NCBI RefSeq assembly: GCF_014874095.1
Contig: NZ_JADBEB010000001.1
Location: forward strand, 558,001 to 622,000
Direction: 5' to 3'
From: Plantactinospora soyae
GTDB taxonomy: Bacteria > Actinomycetota > Actinomycetes > Mycobacteriales > Micromonosporaceae
DNA length: 64,000 nucleotides
The translations under genes and the position numbers were made by a program. This document shows positions 39,001-49,128 of this stretch, one piece after another (the first letter of the stretch is position 1; every line of letters begins with the position of its first letter). Under the pieces are notes generated by a model, which saw only the letters and a list, made by a program, of their open reading frames with translations, was not told the DNA's origin and did no database searches.

Positions 39001-41850
39001 TTACGCGACGACGGAGCGCAACGGAATACCGGCTGCGCGGAGTTCGCGTACCAGGTCGCGGAGGAACGGGTGCTCGTCCGACGACAGGCCCTGTGGGTTG
39101 GGGATGGTCAGGTAGGCCGAGCCGTTTGCCGTGTTGATCCGGGCGTCGGCGGTGTGCCGGGCGACGATCGCCCGGGTCCGGTCGAGGTCGGCGGCGGCCA
39201 CCTGGACGCTGATCGGCCGCCATTCACCGCCCAGGTTCTCCGGCTGCGGCGCCGCCGCTGCCGAGGCCCGAGCCGACGGTACGGCCGGAGCCGTCGCCCG
39301 CGCCCCCGGTGACGCCGAGGCCGTACGCGGTGCCAGCAGTGCGTTGGCGACCAGGTGCAGGCCACTCTCGTTGTACGCCCGGAACAGCGGGTTGAACGCG
39401 AACAGCACCGCCCTGCCCGCGCCGGTGGGTTCGTCGACCAGCGCCACCGTGCCCTTGAGCGCGTCCGCGTGCACGGTGTAGCCGTTGAGCCAGAACCGGT
39501 CGTCGGCCGGGTACCGCAGCACGTTCGTCCCGGTCGTGCTCGGGCTCAGGATCGAGTCGTTGTTGTTGAACTCGAAGTCCTCGGCCGGCCGGCCCAGCCC
39601 CACCGGGCTGCTCCGGTCCACGTCGACCCGCAGGTGCGAGCCGATCACCGTGTAGTCGGCCGGCTTCGCCACCTCGGTCGTCGAGGTCAGTCCGGCCGCC
39701 CGGGCCATCCGGGTGCCCTGGTTACGCAGCCCGAGGTAGGTGCCGCCGCCGGCGACCCAGGCCCGCAGGTTGGCCTGCCCGGCGGCGGTGAGCCCACCGG
39801 TCGGGTTGCTGCCGTCCGGAACCAGCAGGACGCTCCGGCCGGTGAACGCCGACGTGTTGTCGTTGACGTCCGCCGTGGTCACCGGCTTGAGGTCCAGGCC
39901 CCACCGGTTGCCGAGCACGTACCGGGCCTCGCCGTGCGAGCCGGAGGTGGTGGAGATGCCGGTGCCGGCGTACAGGCCGACGTCGGGAAGGGCCAGCGCG
40001 GTCCCGCTTGCCGGGGTACGGCGAGCGGTCAGGGTCACCCCGAGCGACTCGGCCAGCTTGTCGCGGGTACCGGTCAGGCTGGCCGCCGGCAGGGTGACGA
40101 CGCCGGTGGTCTGGTCCCGGCGCAGTTCGACGCCCGCGCCGAGGAGCGCGAAGGTGAGTTCGGCCGCCGCCGCGGAGTCGAGCGGGTACGCGTACGAGCC
40201 GTGCCTCGGCGCGCCGCCGTCCCGCCCGCCGTCGATGTCGCGGACCCGTTCCGCCTTCGGGGAGAGCCGGTCACCGGTGTAGACCGTCTGTACCCCCATC
40301 AGCAGCGGATTGCTCCAGGACGAGACGTCGTAGAAGTACGGGAACGGGACGTACGGGTCCTCGCCCATGATCGCCTGGATCCAGTGCTTCTGCGGCTGGT
40401 CCATCGGGATCCAGTAGGCGCCCTCCGGCACCGTCAGGTTCCGGGCCGACCGGCCGCCGAAGATCCGCGCGTTCGGCACCTTCACCGAACGGGTCAGCTC
40501 GTACACCTCGACGTCCATCCGGCGCAGCCGCTCGACGAGCTGCCGTACGTCACCGAGCTGCCGATCCGGCAGCAGGAAGTACGACCGGACGGTGATGTCC
40601 GGAACCGGGAACTGGACCTCGTTGGTCGGCTGGACCACCTCGTTGGGCTGCAACGCCCCGGCCCGGCCCTCGGCGAGGGCGTCGGACCAGATGTCGTAGT
40701 AGCCGGAGAGCACCTCACGCTTGTTGGCCGAGGCCCAGCCGATGGTGGCCCACTGGGTGTTGAACTGCTGCTGCACCCGGTCCGGGACCGCCGACGAACT
40801 GCCCTTCTCGTACGTCATCCCGGCGGCGCCGAAGCCGGTGGCCGGCACCGTGTCGCCGTACCCCATGAAGAACATGTCGTAGGTGTCGTAGTTGAAGTAG
40901 CACTCGGTGGTGACCGTCTCGGTGCAGGCGCCGTTGTAGCCGAAGCCGGCCGCGTTCGCCGCGCCGATCCGGTTGATCCAGTCGACCGACTCGTCGGAGA
41001 TCTCGTGGTGGATCGGGTCGGCGTTCGGCGGGAAGAAGTACTCCCGGCCGCCCATCTCGTGCGCGTCGATGAAGACCTGCGGCGGGTACGTCCGGAGCAG
41101 TTCGACCTTGGCGTCGGTCTCCGGCTGGGTCCGGGCGAACCAGTCCCGGTTCAGGTCGAAGCCGTACTCGTTCTGCCGCCGGGTGGCGTCCCGGCCGTCC
41201 GGGTTCTGGGTCGGCACGATGATCGTGACGAGGTTGTCGTTGCGCTCCCGTACGTCGCAGGAGAGGCCGGCGGCCAGCTCGTACAGCGTCTTGAGCGCGG
41301 CGTCGCCCCCGGACTTCTCGCCGCCGTGCACGTTGCCGGTGACCCAGACGATCGCCGGGCCCTTGGCGGCGGTCTCGGCCGCCTTCCGCTCGGACAGCTT
41401 GCGCGGGTCGCGCAGCGCCCGGACGTCCTCGGCGATCTCGGCCAGCTCACCGCGGCGGAGGTGGCTGGAGTCCGAGACGATCGCGTACGGCATCGACTGG
41501 CCGAGGACGCTGTTGCCGAGGTTGCCGGTGATCACCCGGTCGGAGGCGCCGTCCACGGCCGTCAGGTAGGAACGGATCTCGTCGTCGGTGACGACCCGTT
41601 CCTGGCCGACCCCGAGCGGGAAGCCCAGATGGCTCTCCGGACTCGGTACGTCGGCCAGCCGGGCCGTCGGGTCCTGGCTGCACCCGTTCGGGCTGGACGG
41701 GCCGCCGGGGTGGGCACCGGCCGGCGTGCCGGACAGCAGCGACAGCGGGGCGAGCAGGATCGCGGCGGCGGCCACACCGCCCAGTCGCCGGGCCAGGACC
41801 GAGTTCGGAGGCTTCGGAGGGAAGTGCGGGGGGAACTTCGAAAGTGTCAT
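39001..41850 (-). CDS. Secreted M14-family zinc carboxypeptidase-like protein
   Basis: 949 residues. A signal peptide (VLARRLGGVAAAAILLAPL to about residue 47) is followed by an M14 domain: zinc ligands His175 and Glu178 in GNVHGGEKSGG, His264 in FIDAHEMGG, substrate arginine in LNRDWF, and catalytic Glu348 in GMTYEKG. The C-terminal 400 residues include a Rossmann-like GATase-type region and a low-complexity Ala/Pro segment. The protein is exported and should trim C-termini. The ATG at 41850 is chosen over 41874 for its AAGGGAAG site and promoter distance. Its last 12 residues are echoed by the remnant at 36622. Confidence 0.88.
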   Translation of the reverse strand: MTLSKFPPHFPPKPPNSVLARRLGGVAAAAILLAPLSLLSGTPAGAHPGGPSSPNGCSQDPTARLADVPSPESHLGFPLGVGQERVVTDDEIRSYLTAVDGASDRVITGNLGNSVLGQSMPYAIVSDSSHLRRGELAEIAEDVRALRDPRKLSERKAAETAAKGPAIVWVTGNVHGGEKSGGDAALKTLYELAAGLSCDVRERNDNLVTIIVPTQNPDGRDATRRQNEYGFDLNRDWFARTQPETDAKVELLRTYPPQVFIDAHEMGGREYFFPPNADPIHHEISDESVDWINRIGAANAAGFGYNGACTETVTTECYFNYDTYDMFFMGYGDTVPATGFGAAGMTYEKGSSSAVPDRVQQQFNTQWATIGWASANKREVLSGYYDIWSDALAEGRAGALQPNEVVQPTNEVQFPVPDITVRSYFLLPDRQLGDVRQLVERLRRMDVEVYELTRSVKVPNARIFGGRSARNLTVPEGAYWIPMDQPQKHWIQAIMGEDPYVPFPYFYDVSSWSNPLLMGVQTVYTGDRLSPKAERVRDIDGGRDGGAPRHGSYAYPLDSAAAAELTFALLGAGVELRRDQTTGVVTLPAASLTGTRDKLAESLGVTLTARRTPASGTALALPDVGLYAGTGISTTSGSHGEARYVLGNRWGLDLKPVTTADVNDNTSAFTGRSVLLVPDGSNPTGGLTAAGQANLRAWVAGGGTYLGLRNQGTRMARAAGLTSTTEVAKPADYTVIGSHLRVDVDRSSPVGLGRPAEDFEFNNNDSILSPSTTGTNVLRYPADDRFWLNGYTVHADALKGTVALVDEPTGAGRAVLFAFNPLFRAYNESGLHLVANALLAPRTASASPGARATAPAVPSARASAAAAPQPENLGGEWRPISVQVAAADLDRTRAIVARHTADARINTANGSAYLTIPNPQGLSSDEHPFLRDLVRELRAAGIPLRSVVA

Positions 41851-42300
41851 CTGAAGTTCTTCCCTTCTCTTCAAAATCGGCGTATGGGAGATCGGAGCCT
41901 ATGACCAGGCATTTCCGGCGGTCAAGATCTCGGAGGACGGCGATGCGGGTCGGTCACGAAGCACGCCTACCAGCAACAATCGGGGGAATAGCCTCGACGG
42001 CCGCCGCTGTCCGGGAGGACTGCCGACCCTCCTTCGCGGGCGGCCCGGTCGGGCGGCGCCGCGGACGACACGCTGGTGGTGGGCCGCTGTGAAGATGCCG
42101 ACCGAAGATGCGCCGAGAAGCGCCGTCCGCGTAGGCTCAGCGCTTGTAGTCCCTCGCGCGGGCGGCCGACTCGCCGACCGCGCGGCCGTGACACCCAGGT
42201 GTACCAGGCCCACAATGTCCGACATCGGTGCTCTCCTCCAGCGCCGACCTCCCGACCGCGACGCAATGAAGCGCCGCCACTGCGAGCGGAGAACACAGGC
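41851..42300. other. Gene-free divergent region between the M14 and UDP-glucose dehydrogenase genes
   Basis: 450 bases. The left end holds the M14 leader and promoter. Long ORFs occur on both strands (for example a 118-residue minus-strand frame at 41967-42323), but they have no recognisable domain, no ribosome-binding site and GC-driven composition. I see no repeat or clear promoter for the plus-strand gene. Confidence 0.5.
41896..41925 (-). promoter_or_regulatory. Promoter of the M14 peptidase gene
   Basis: TTGACC (41920-41925), an 18-base spacer and TAGGCT (41896-41901) on the minus strand give a transcription start near 41889 and a leader of about 40 bases. Confidence 0.5.
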
Positions 42301-43728
42301 GTGACGATCCCGTACCCCAGCACTCAGCCCCTGCCGACGATTCCGGCGGTGACCCCGCCCTCCGGGGCCGCCCGCCCGCGACTGACCTTCCTCGGGACCG
42401 GCTACCTGGGCGCGACGTACGCGATCTGCTTCGCCGAACTCGGCTACGAGGTGATCGGGTTCGACGTCGACGCGGAGAAGATCGCCAAGCTGGCCGGCGG
42501 CGAGGTGCCGTTCCACGAGCCGGGCCTGGACGAGCTGCTCAAGCGCAACCTGGCGGCCGGTCGGCTCCGGTTCAGCACCGACATCGCCGAGACCGCCGTC
42601 TTCGGCGACGTCCACTTCATCTGCGTCGGCACCCCGCAGCGGGCCGACGGGATGGGCGCCGACCTGTCGTACGTCGAGGCGGCGGTGACCGGGCTGTCCC
42701 AGCACCTGATCCGCAAGGCCCTGATCGTCGGCAAGTCCACCGTGCCGGTCGGCACCGCCGAGTGGATCGAGCAGCTCGTCGGCAAGCACGCCGAAGCCGA
42801 TCTCGGCGTCGAGGTCGCCTGGAGCCCCGAGTTCCTCCAGGAGGGCTTCGCCGTCGAGGACGTGCTGCGCCCGAACCGGATCGTGGTGGGCGTCAAGACC
42901 GAGTGGGCCAACGGGATGCTCTACGCCTCGCACAAGGGCGTCTTCGACCTCGCCGCCACCGAGGACCGCGAGGTTCCGCTGGTGGTGACCGATTTCGCCA
43001 CCGCCGAACTGGTCAAGGTGGCCGCCAACGCCTTCCTCGCCACCAAGATCTCGTTCATCAACGCGATGGCCGAGGTCTGCGAGGTCGCCGGCGGGGACGT
43101 TACCCAGCTCGCCCGGGCGATCGGCTACGACCCCCGGATCGGCAACCGCTTCCTCCAGGCCGGGGTCGGCTTCGGCGGCGGCTGCCTGCCCAAGGACATC
43201 CGGGCCTTCCAGGCTCGGGCCCAGGAACTCGGTGCCGGCGAGGCGCTGCGCTTCCTGCACGAGGTGGACCTGATCAACCTGCGGCGCCGGAGCCGGGTGC
43301 TCCAACTCGCCGCCGAACTGCTCGGCCGCCGCTACGGCCCGGCCGGTCCCGACCTTTCCGGCACCCGGGTCGCGGTGCTCGGTGCCACCTTCAAGCCCAA
43401 CTCCGACGACGTCCGGGACGCCCCGTCACTCGCCGTGGCCGCCGCGTTGTCCAAGGCCGGTGCCGACGTACGCGTGTACGACCCGCAGGGCATGGGGAAC
43501 GCCCGTCGGGAACGGCCCGAGCTGACGTACGAGGCCAGCATGAACGACGCCGTACGCGGCGCCGACCTGGTCTGCGTACTCACCGAGTGGGCCGACTTCC
43601 GCAACGCCGATCCGATCGCGCTGGGCGAGCTGGCCTCGGGTCGCCGAGTGGTCGACGGCCGCAACTGCCTCGACTCAGGACTGTGGACCCAGGCCGGCTG
43701 GGAGTACCGGGGCATGGGCCGCCCGTAG
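42301..43728 (+). CDS. UDP-glucose 6-dehydrogenase
   Basis: 475 residues. The N-terminal NAD fold begins LTFLGTGYLGATYAICFAELGYEVIGFD; VGKSTVPVGTAEW and EFLQEGFAVEDVLRPNRIVVG are the central segments; the catalytic nucleophile Cys295 lies in GFGGGCLPKD; GATFKPNSDDVRDAPS begins the UDP-binding domain. It oxidises UDP-glucose twice to UDP-glucuronate for envelope polysaccharides. The GTG at 42301 is used because the protein then starts with a 25-residue tail before the dinucleotide fold; longer readings from 42076 are unlikely. It is followed by a terminator and the giant membrane protein gene. Confidence 0.92.
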   Translation: MTIPYPSTQPLPTIPAVTPPSGAARPRLTFLGTGYLGATYAICFAELGYEVIGFDVDAEKIAKLAGGEVPFHEPGLDELLKRNLAAGRLRFSTDIAETAVFGDVHFICVGTPQRADGMGADLSYVEAAVTGLSQHLIRKALIVGKSTVPVGTAEWIEQLVGKHAEADLGVEVAWSPEFLQEGFAVEDVLRPNRIVVGVKTEWANGMLYASHKGVFDLAATEDREVPLVVTDFATAELVKVAANAFLATKISFINAMAEVCEVAGGDVTQLARAIGYDPRIGNRFLQAGVGFGGGCLPKDIRAFQARAQELGAGEALRFLHEVDLINLRRRSRVLQLAAELLGRRYGPAGPDLSGTRVAVLGATFKPNSDDVRDAPSLAVAAALSKAGADVRVYDPQGMGNARRERPELTYEASMNDAVRGADLVCVLTEWADFRNADPIALGELASGRRVVDGRNCLDSGLWTQAGWEYRGMGRP

Positions 43729-43789
43729 CCGTGCCGGACTCCTAGCGGAGTCGCCGCAACGCGACAATCATGAATTCGACGCCGACTTG

Positions 43790-43821
43790 CCGGCCGTGGA
43801 CCCGAACAGGTCCACGGCCGG
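43790..43821 (+). terminator. Hairpin terminator after UDP-glucose dehydrogenase
   Basis: CCGGCCGTGGAC (43790-43801) and GTCCACGGCCGG (43810-43821) with an eight-base loop, followed by ACTCTT. A smaller hairpin GACTCC-TAGC-GGAGTC lies at 43737-43752. Confidence 0.7.
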
Positions 43822-43943
43822 ACTCTTAGGATCTCCTCAGTCGGGCTTCGCACGCGATCGGGGGCTGTTCAACGGTTGCCCGCCTTGGGCATGCTTCGGT
43901 GGAAGCCCGTGATGCGGCGTCAGCGCCGGCTGGAGGGGGTGCC

Positions 43944-46900
43944 GTGAGTACGTACCAGTGCTCCTCGTGTGGCCGGGAGATCGAGGCGGCTCCACGATGC
44001 CCGCACTGCGGGGCCGAGCAGCCGGAACGGCCGGACGACCTGGCCCGGATCGAACGGTCGATCGCGGAGATGAAGATCCGTGAGGCGGCGCTCGCCAAGG
44101 AACAGAAGACGATCGCCTCCCAGATGCAGGCGGCACTGTTCCAGCGGGACATCCTGGGGCACGCGGCGGACCAGCGGCGCAAGCAGAGCACCAAGCCACG
44201 CCGGGTGCTCCGCCGCAAGGCGGGCCGCCGGAGTCCGGCGGCGGCCGGCCCGATGACCCCGACCCCGCCGACCGTCACGCCCAGCTCGCCGCCGCCCCGG
44301 GTACCCCGGCAGCCGAAGAGCGGACGGGCGGACCGGACGACCCCACCGCCCCCGCCACCCCCGCCGCCACCGGGCGCGGAGCCCACCTGGGACGAGGACT
44401 CGACGGCCCGACCCGAGGCGTCGACCCGCGAGGTCCAGAACATCCTGCTCGGGCTCGGCGCACTGCTGCTCGGCATCGCGGCGGTGGTCTTCGCCGCCGT
44501 GGCCCTCAGTTCACTGGACGATTTCAGCCGGGTCGCCATCCTGGTGCTGGCGACCGTGCTGATGCTGGCCGTTCCGCCCCGGCTGGCCCGGCGCGGCCTG
44601 GTCGCCACCGCCGAGACCGTCGCGGCGGTCGGACTGCTCCTGGTGCCGTTGGTCGGGTACTCCCTCTGGACGGTCAACCGGTTCGGCGACAGCGGGGTGC
44701 CCGGATCACTCTTCGCGGGGCTGGTCTTCCTGCTCACCGCCGTCGTCGCGGCGGCGTACGCCGGGGCCACCGGCCTGAACGCCCCCCGGTACGCGGCGGT
44801 ACTCGCCGTCCAGCCGATCCTGCCCCTGCTGGCGTACGCCTGGCTCAGTGGCCCGACCGGCTGGGCCGTGGTGCTGACTGCGGTGGCCGTCGGCAACCTC
44901 TACCTCAGCCGGCTGTTCACCGACGACGGTCGGTTGACCGGCTGGCCCGCCCGGTTCCGGTTCGGTCCCGCCGCCCGGGAGTTCGGCCCGGCCGGTTCCG
45001 AGCAGTTCCGCTCCACCGGCCCGGCGACCCGGACGACGGGTGCTCCCGAACGGCCTGTCCGGTCCGCCGACCGGGGCGAGCCGGACGGCTCCGAACCACC
45101 GGAGTCCGGCGCCGGCGGACCGGACCGACCGGAGACCTTTCCGGAGGAGGCGGACGCGGTCCTCCAGGTCGATCCGGAGCAGGGTGGTCCCGGCAACCGG
45201 GTCCGGACCCCCCGGGCCCGCCCGGCGCCGACCCCGTTCGTACGGGAGCTGACCTGGACGCTGCACGCCCTGGCCTTCACCGCCGCCGTGGTGTGCGCGG
45301 TCGCCGCGCTGGTCAGCGCCGACACCGTGCCGAGTGCGACCCGGGCCGGCACCGCGCTGTTGCTGGCCGCCGTCGTGGGCCTGGCCGGCGCGCTGGCCCT
45401 GCGCCAGCCACCGTTGCCGGACATCGGCGCCGCCATCCTGACCCTGGCCGTGATCGGTGCCGCCGGCCGGATCGCCGCCGTCGCGCTGCCCGGCCGGGCC
45501 CTGGTGGTGATCGCCGCCGTCATCGCGCTCACCGGACTCGGCGTACGGGCGGTGCCGGAGGCGGCCCGTCGCGGCCCGCAGCTGGCCTCGGCGGCCGCCC
45601 TGGTCGTGATCGGCGTGGTGGTGGCCGGCGGTGCGCTGCGCGCGGCGATGGCACCGATCCGGGCCGCCCTGCCGGTCTGGGAGGCCGACCTCGCCGACTA
45701 CCCCGGCACGCTCGCCGCCGGGGTGGGCGCCACCTCCTGGCAGCTCGCCGTCACCGCCTTCCTGCTCACCATCGCCGCCGTGCTCGCCTCGCCACCCGAG
45801 ATACGCCGCGAGTTCGCCGTGGTCGGTGCGGCCCTGACCGCGCTGGCGATGCCGGCCTCGCTCGGCCTGCCCTGGGCGGCGGCTCCCTGGCCGGCGGTAC
45901 TGGTCGCGATCGGCATCGGTCTGGTCGGTCTCTCCGCCGAGACCCGGCGCGGCGCGCTGACCCACGCCGCCGCCGCGGCCGCGGTCGGGCTCGCCGGAGC
46001 CGCCGCCTCGGTGGTCCGCCCCGGCCTGACCGCCGCCGTCCTGTTCGCCCTCGCCGTCGCCGGAGCACTGATCGCGGCGGCGCCGGCCGCCCGGTTCGCC
46101 CCGCTGGGCCAGTCGGCCGGGCTGGTCGCCGACTGGGCGGCCGGCGGCGCCGCGTTCGCGTTCCCGGGCGCGGTGGCGGCGTTCGTCGCCGCGACGGTGC
46201 GGATCGAGGCGACGCCGACGGTGGACTCCGTCCAGGAGGCCACCGAACCGGTGCTCGCCGCCAGCTTCCTGGCCGTCTGCGCGGTCCTCTGCTACGCCGC
46301 CGTCACCCAGGTGGCCCACCGGCGCATCAGCCCGCCGCTGGCCCTCGGCACCGGACTCGGCGCGCTCGCGGTGACGGCGGCGGCCTTCGGCGCGCCCGGC
46401 GCCACCCTCGCCGACGCCTGGGTGGGTGGACTGCTCCTGGTCAGCGCGGTACTGCTGGTGCTGGCGCCGTCGATCGACGCCGGCCGGCGGGCCGACCGGT
46501 TGCTCGATGGCTCCGACATCGCCGCCGCCGCGGTCACGGCCGCGCTGGTCGGCACGCTGGCCAGGATCGCCGGGATCATCGGTGAGGGTGCCGAACTCGC
46601 CGCAGCCGCGTTCCTGATCCTGGTGGTCGCCGCCGGCATCCGGGCCATGCCGGCGGACTGGCGCCGGGGCCCGGTCCTCGGCATCGCGCTGACCGGTGGC
46701 ATCGTCGCGCTGATCGCCGGCTGGACCGCGCTCAGCGGCGGGCTGCGGGTACTGGCCACTCCCGGCCGGCTCTGGGAAGCCAACCTCGCCGACTGGCCGG
46801 TCGGCGGGGCCGCCAGCGGCTGGCAGGCACCGGTCGCCCTGGTGCTGCTGGCCGGAGCCGCCGCGATCGCGCTGCCCCGCCCCTGGGCGTACGACGTGGC

Positions 46901-49052
46901 CGGCGTCTGTGTCGGGCTCGCCACCATCGGCACCCCGGCGGCGCTCGGGCTGCCCTGGTGGTCCCCGATCGTGGTCGGCGGCGCCGTCGCCACCGTCTAC
47001 GGGGTGACCGCGGTCGTCGCCGCCGATCCCCGGGCCGGGCTGGCCCGGGCGACCGTCGCCGCCGCGGTCGCCGTACACGCCGTGGGGGCGAGCCTGGTCC
47101 GGCCGTGGACCACCGCGATCGCCCTGGGCGTCGTCGCCCTGATCGGTGTCGTCGTCGCCACCCTCGCCCGGGTGGTCGGCACCCTGTCCGGTCCGGCCGA
47201 GGAGGCCGAGTCCTGGACGCTGCCGCCACAGACCGCCCAGATCGGCGGGCTCGCCGCCGGTGGCGCCCTGTTCGCGCTCGCCGGCTCGCTCGCCGCGCTC
47301 GCCGCCTCACTGCACTGGTCCGCCGAGATCGTCGTCCTCGCCAACCTCGGCGCGGCGAGCCTCGGGGTGGCGGTGGTGGCGCTGGTCCGCCGACAGGTGC
47401 CGCAGTACCTGCCGTACGCCACCATCGGCATCGTCGGCGGCGCGACGGCGACCGCGATCGCGGCCCTGCTCGCCGGGCTGCCCTGGGGCGTGTACGCCGC
47501 CGCGGCCGTCCTGCTCGGCGTACTCGCCGAACTGGTCCGGGCGGTCACTCCGGCGCCGACGCCGCTCCGTGAGCCGATCCGGCGCTGGTCGGTGATGCTC
47601 GGCGGGGCGTTGCGCCGGCTGCCCGAGCCGGCCCGTACCGGCCGTTGGTCGGTCAGTCCCGCCGTCGGGGCGATGCTCGCCGCCACCCTGCCGACCGCGC
47701 TGGCCGTCGCCGCGCTCGCCCCGGCCCTGGTCACGGCGTTGGTCGAGCCGTACCAGACCCTCAACCACATCTGGGACGGTCCGCCGGCCTCGCTCGTCGA
47801 CACCCGCAGCGATGTCGTCGACGGTGGCAGCAACGTCCTGGCGGCGCTGCTGCTGACCATCGCAGCCGGGCTGGCCGCGACCGGGTTCAGCGGGGGCCGG
47901 CCGGCCCGGGCGATTCCGGTGGTGCTGCCCGGGGCGGCGATCACGCTGCTCATCACCCCGATCTCGCTCGGCCTGGGCTGGCCGCACAGCACGATGGCCG
48001 CGCTCGCGGTCTTCACCCTGGCGATGCTCGGACTGGCGCTGACCCCGCCGCCGCCGGACGCCGAGGTGGCCCGCTCGCTGCGACTCACCCGGATCCTGGT
48101 CTTCGGGATCGGGATGGCGGCCGGCGGTGCCGGACTGGCCGGCGCGCTGGCGACCCGGCAACTGACCCTGTTCACCCTGGGCGCGGCGGTGGGCGTCGGT
48201 GCGGTCGCCGCGCTGGGCGGTCGGACCCAGAACGCCCGCATCCTCGGCTGGCTCTTCGCCTCCGTGATGGCGCAGACCTTCGTCTTCACCACCGGACTGG
48301 TGTTCGGCCTCGACCCGGCGTGGTCCGCGTTCGGGGTACTGGCGGTCGGCGCGGTCCTGCTGCTGGTCGCGGCGATGCTGCCCCGGCTGCGCCGCCCCGA
48401 GGCGATGCGCGAGGCGAACACCGTGGAGTGGAGCGGCTACGGGGCCGCGCTCATCGCCGCCGCGCTGGCGTACGACTCGCCCCGGCACATCGCCGCGCTG
48501 CTCGCCGCCTGGGGCGCGGTGCTCGGGATGGCGGCCGTACGGCCGTACCGGAACCCGACCGAGCGGCGCACCCTGTTCTGGTCGGCGGTCGGCTGCGAGA
48601 TCGTCGCCTGGTGGCTGCTGATGGCGCTGGCCGACGTCGCCCTGCCGGAGGCGTACACGCTGCCGTTCGCAGCACTCGCGCTGCTGGTCGGCCTGCTGGA
48701 ACTCCGGCACCGCTCGGACCTGAGCAGTTGGGTGGCGTACGGCCCGGCGCTGGTGGCGGCGTTCCTGCCGACGATGGTGATCGTGATGGCCGGCAACGAC
48801 AGCGCGGTGCGTCAGGTGCTGCTGCTGCTCGGCGGGGTGGCGACGCTGATCTTCGGCTCCAACCGCCGGCAGCAGGCTCCGGTGATCATCGGTGCGGTCG
48901 TCACGGCACTCGCCGCGCTGCGGGCGCTGTTCACCTTCGGCCCGTGGCTGGTGCTGATCCCGGTCGGTCTGCTGCTGCTGGCGTTCGGCGCGAGCAACGA
49001 GAACCGCCGCCGTACCCAGGAGCGCTTCCGCGCCGTACGCGGCATGCGCTGA
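43944..49052 (+). CDS. Giant polytopic membrane protein, SCO7613 C-terminal-domain type
   Basis: 1702 residues. It begins with a zinc ribbon (CSSCGREIEAAPRCPHCG; two CxxC pairs), then a short coiled coil (about 25-75), a proline-rich linker with a run of ten prolines, and then several dozen hydrophobic helices broken by one polar loop (about 270-350). This matches the actinobacterial SCO7613 C-terminal-domain proteins, whose function is unknown. The GTG at 43944 is chosen because GGAGGGGG lies six bases upstream and the zinc ribbon starts there. It converges with purE; palindromic copy 4 lies between. Confidence 0.8.
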   Translation: MSTYQCSSCGREIEAAPRCPHCGAEQPERPDDLARIERSIAEMKIREAALAKEQKTIASQMQAALFQRDILGHAADQRRKQSTKPRRVLRRKAGRRSPAAAGPMTPTPPTVTPSSPPPRVPRQPKSGRADRTTPPPPPPPPPPGAEPTWDEDSTARPEASTREVQNILLGLGALLLGIAAVVFAAVALSSLDDFSRVAILVLATVLMLAVPPRLARRGLVATAETVAAVGLLLVPLVGYSLWTVNRFGDSGVPGSLFAGLVFLLTAVVAAAYAGATGLNAPRYAAVLAVQPILPLLAYAWLSGPTGWAVVLTAVAVGNLYLSRLFTDDGRLTGWPARFRFGPAAREFGPAGSEQFRSTGPATRTTGAPERPVRSADRGEPDGSEPPESGAGGPDRPETFPEEADAVLQVDPEQGGPGNRVRTPRARPAPTPFVRELTWTLHALAFTAAVVCAVAALVSADTVPSATRAGTALLLAAVVGLAGALALRQPPLPDIGAAILTLAVIGAAGRIAAVALPGRALVVIAAVIALTGLGVRAVPEAARRGPQLASAAALVVIGVVVAGGALRAAMAPIRAALPVWEADLADYPGTLAAGVGATSWQLAVTAFLLTIAAVLASPPEIRREFAVVGAALTALAMPASLGLPWAAAPWPAVLVAIGIGLVGLSAETRRGALTHAAAAAAVGLAGAAASVVRPGLTAAVLFALAVAGALIAAAPAARFAPLGQSAGLVADWAAGGAAFAFPGAVAAFVAATVRIEATPTVDSVQEATEPVLAASFLAVCAVLCYAAVTQVAHRRISPPLALGTGLGALAVTAAAFGAPGATLADAWVGGLLLVSAVLLVLAPSIDAGRRADRLLDGSDIAAAAVTAALVGTLARIAGIIGEGAELAAAAFLILVVAAGIRAMPADWRRGPVLGIALTGGIVALIAGWTALSGGLRVLATPGRLWEANLADWPVGGAASGWQAPVALVLLAGAAAIALPRPWAYDVAGVCVGLATIGTPAALGLPWWSPIVVGGAVATVYGVTAVVAADPRAGLARATVAAAVAVHAVGASLVRPWTTAIALGVVALIGVVVATLARVVGTLSGPAEEAESWTLPPQTAQIGGLAAGGALFALAGSLAALAASLHWSAEIVVLANLGAASLGVAVVALVRRQVPQYLPYATIGIVGGATATAIAALLAGLPWGVYAAAAVLLGVLAELVRAVTPAPTPLREPIRRWSVMLGGALRRLPEPARTGRWSVSPAVGAMLAATLPTALAVAALAPALVTALVEPYQTLNHIWDGPPASLVDTRSDVVDGGSNVLAALLLTIAAGLAATGFSGGRPARAIPVVLPGAAITLLITPISLGLGWPHSTMAALAVFTLAMLGLALTPPPPDAEVARSLRLTRILVFGIGMAAGGAGLAGALATRQLTLFTLGAAVGVGAVAALGGRTQNARILGWLFASVMAQTFVFTTGLVFGLDPAWSAFGVLAVGAVLLLVAAMLPRLRRPEAMREANTVEWSGYGAALIAAALAYDSPRHIAALLAAWGAVLGMAAVRPYRNPTERRTLFWSAVGCEIVAWWLLMALADVALPEAYTLPFAALALLVGLLELRHRSDLSSWVAYGPALVAAFLPTMVIVMAGNDSAVRQVLLLLGGVATLIFGSNRRQQAPVIIGAVVTALAALRALFTFGPWLVLIPVGLLLLAFGASNENRRRTQERFRAVRGMR

Positions 49053-49074
49053 GGTGTCAGCAAGGCGCTGACGT

Positions 49075-49128
49075 GTTAGGAAGGGCCCCTTCTTCTACAA
49101 AAAGCGATAAGAAGGGGCCCTTCCTTAC
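49075..49128 (+). repeat. 54-bp palindromic element, copy 4
   Basis: Left arm GTTAGGAAGGGCCCCTTC, loop region TTCTACAAAAAGCGATAA, right arm GAAGGGGCCCTTCCTTAC. It fills the gap between two convergent genes. Its last bases (TTAC at 49125-49128) contain the purE stop codon. Confidence 0.9.

Noticed and set aside
39355-41904. 849-residue plus-strand ORF antisense to the M14 peptidase
   Set aside because: Mirrors the codon bias of the real gene and has no recognisable motif or start signal.
41967-42323. 118-residue minus-strand ORF between the M14 and UDP-glucose dehydrogenase genes
   Set aside because: Overlaps the UDP-glucose dehydrogenase start, has no recognisable motif and Arg-rich shadow composition.
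44706-47078. 790-residue minus-strand ORF opposite the giant membrane protein
   Set aside because: Low-complexity Gly/Asp/Gln text produced by GC-rich third positions; no domain.
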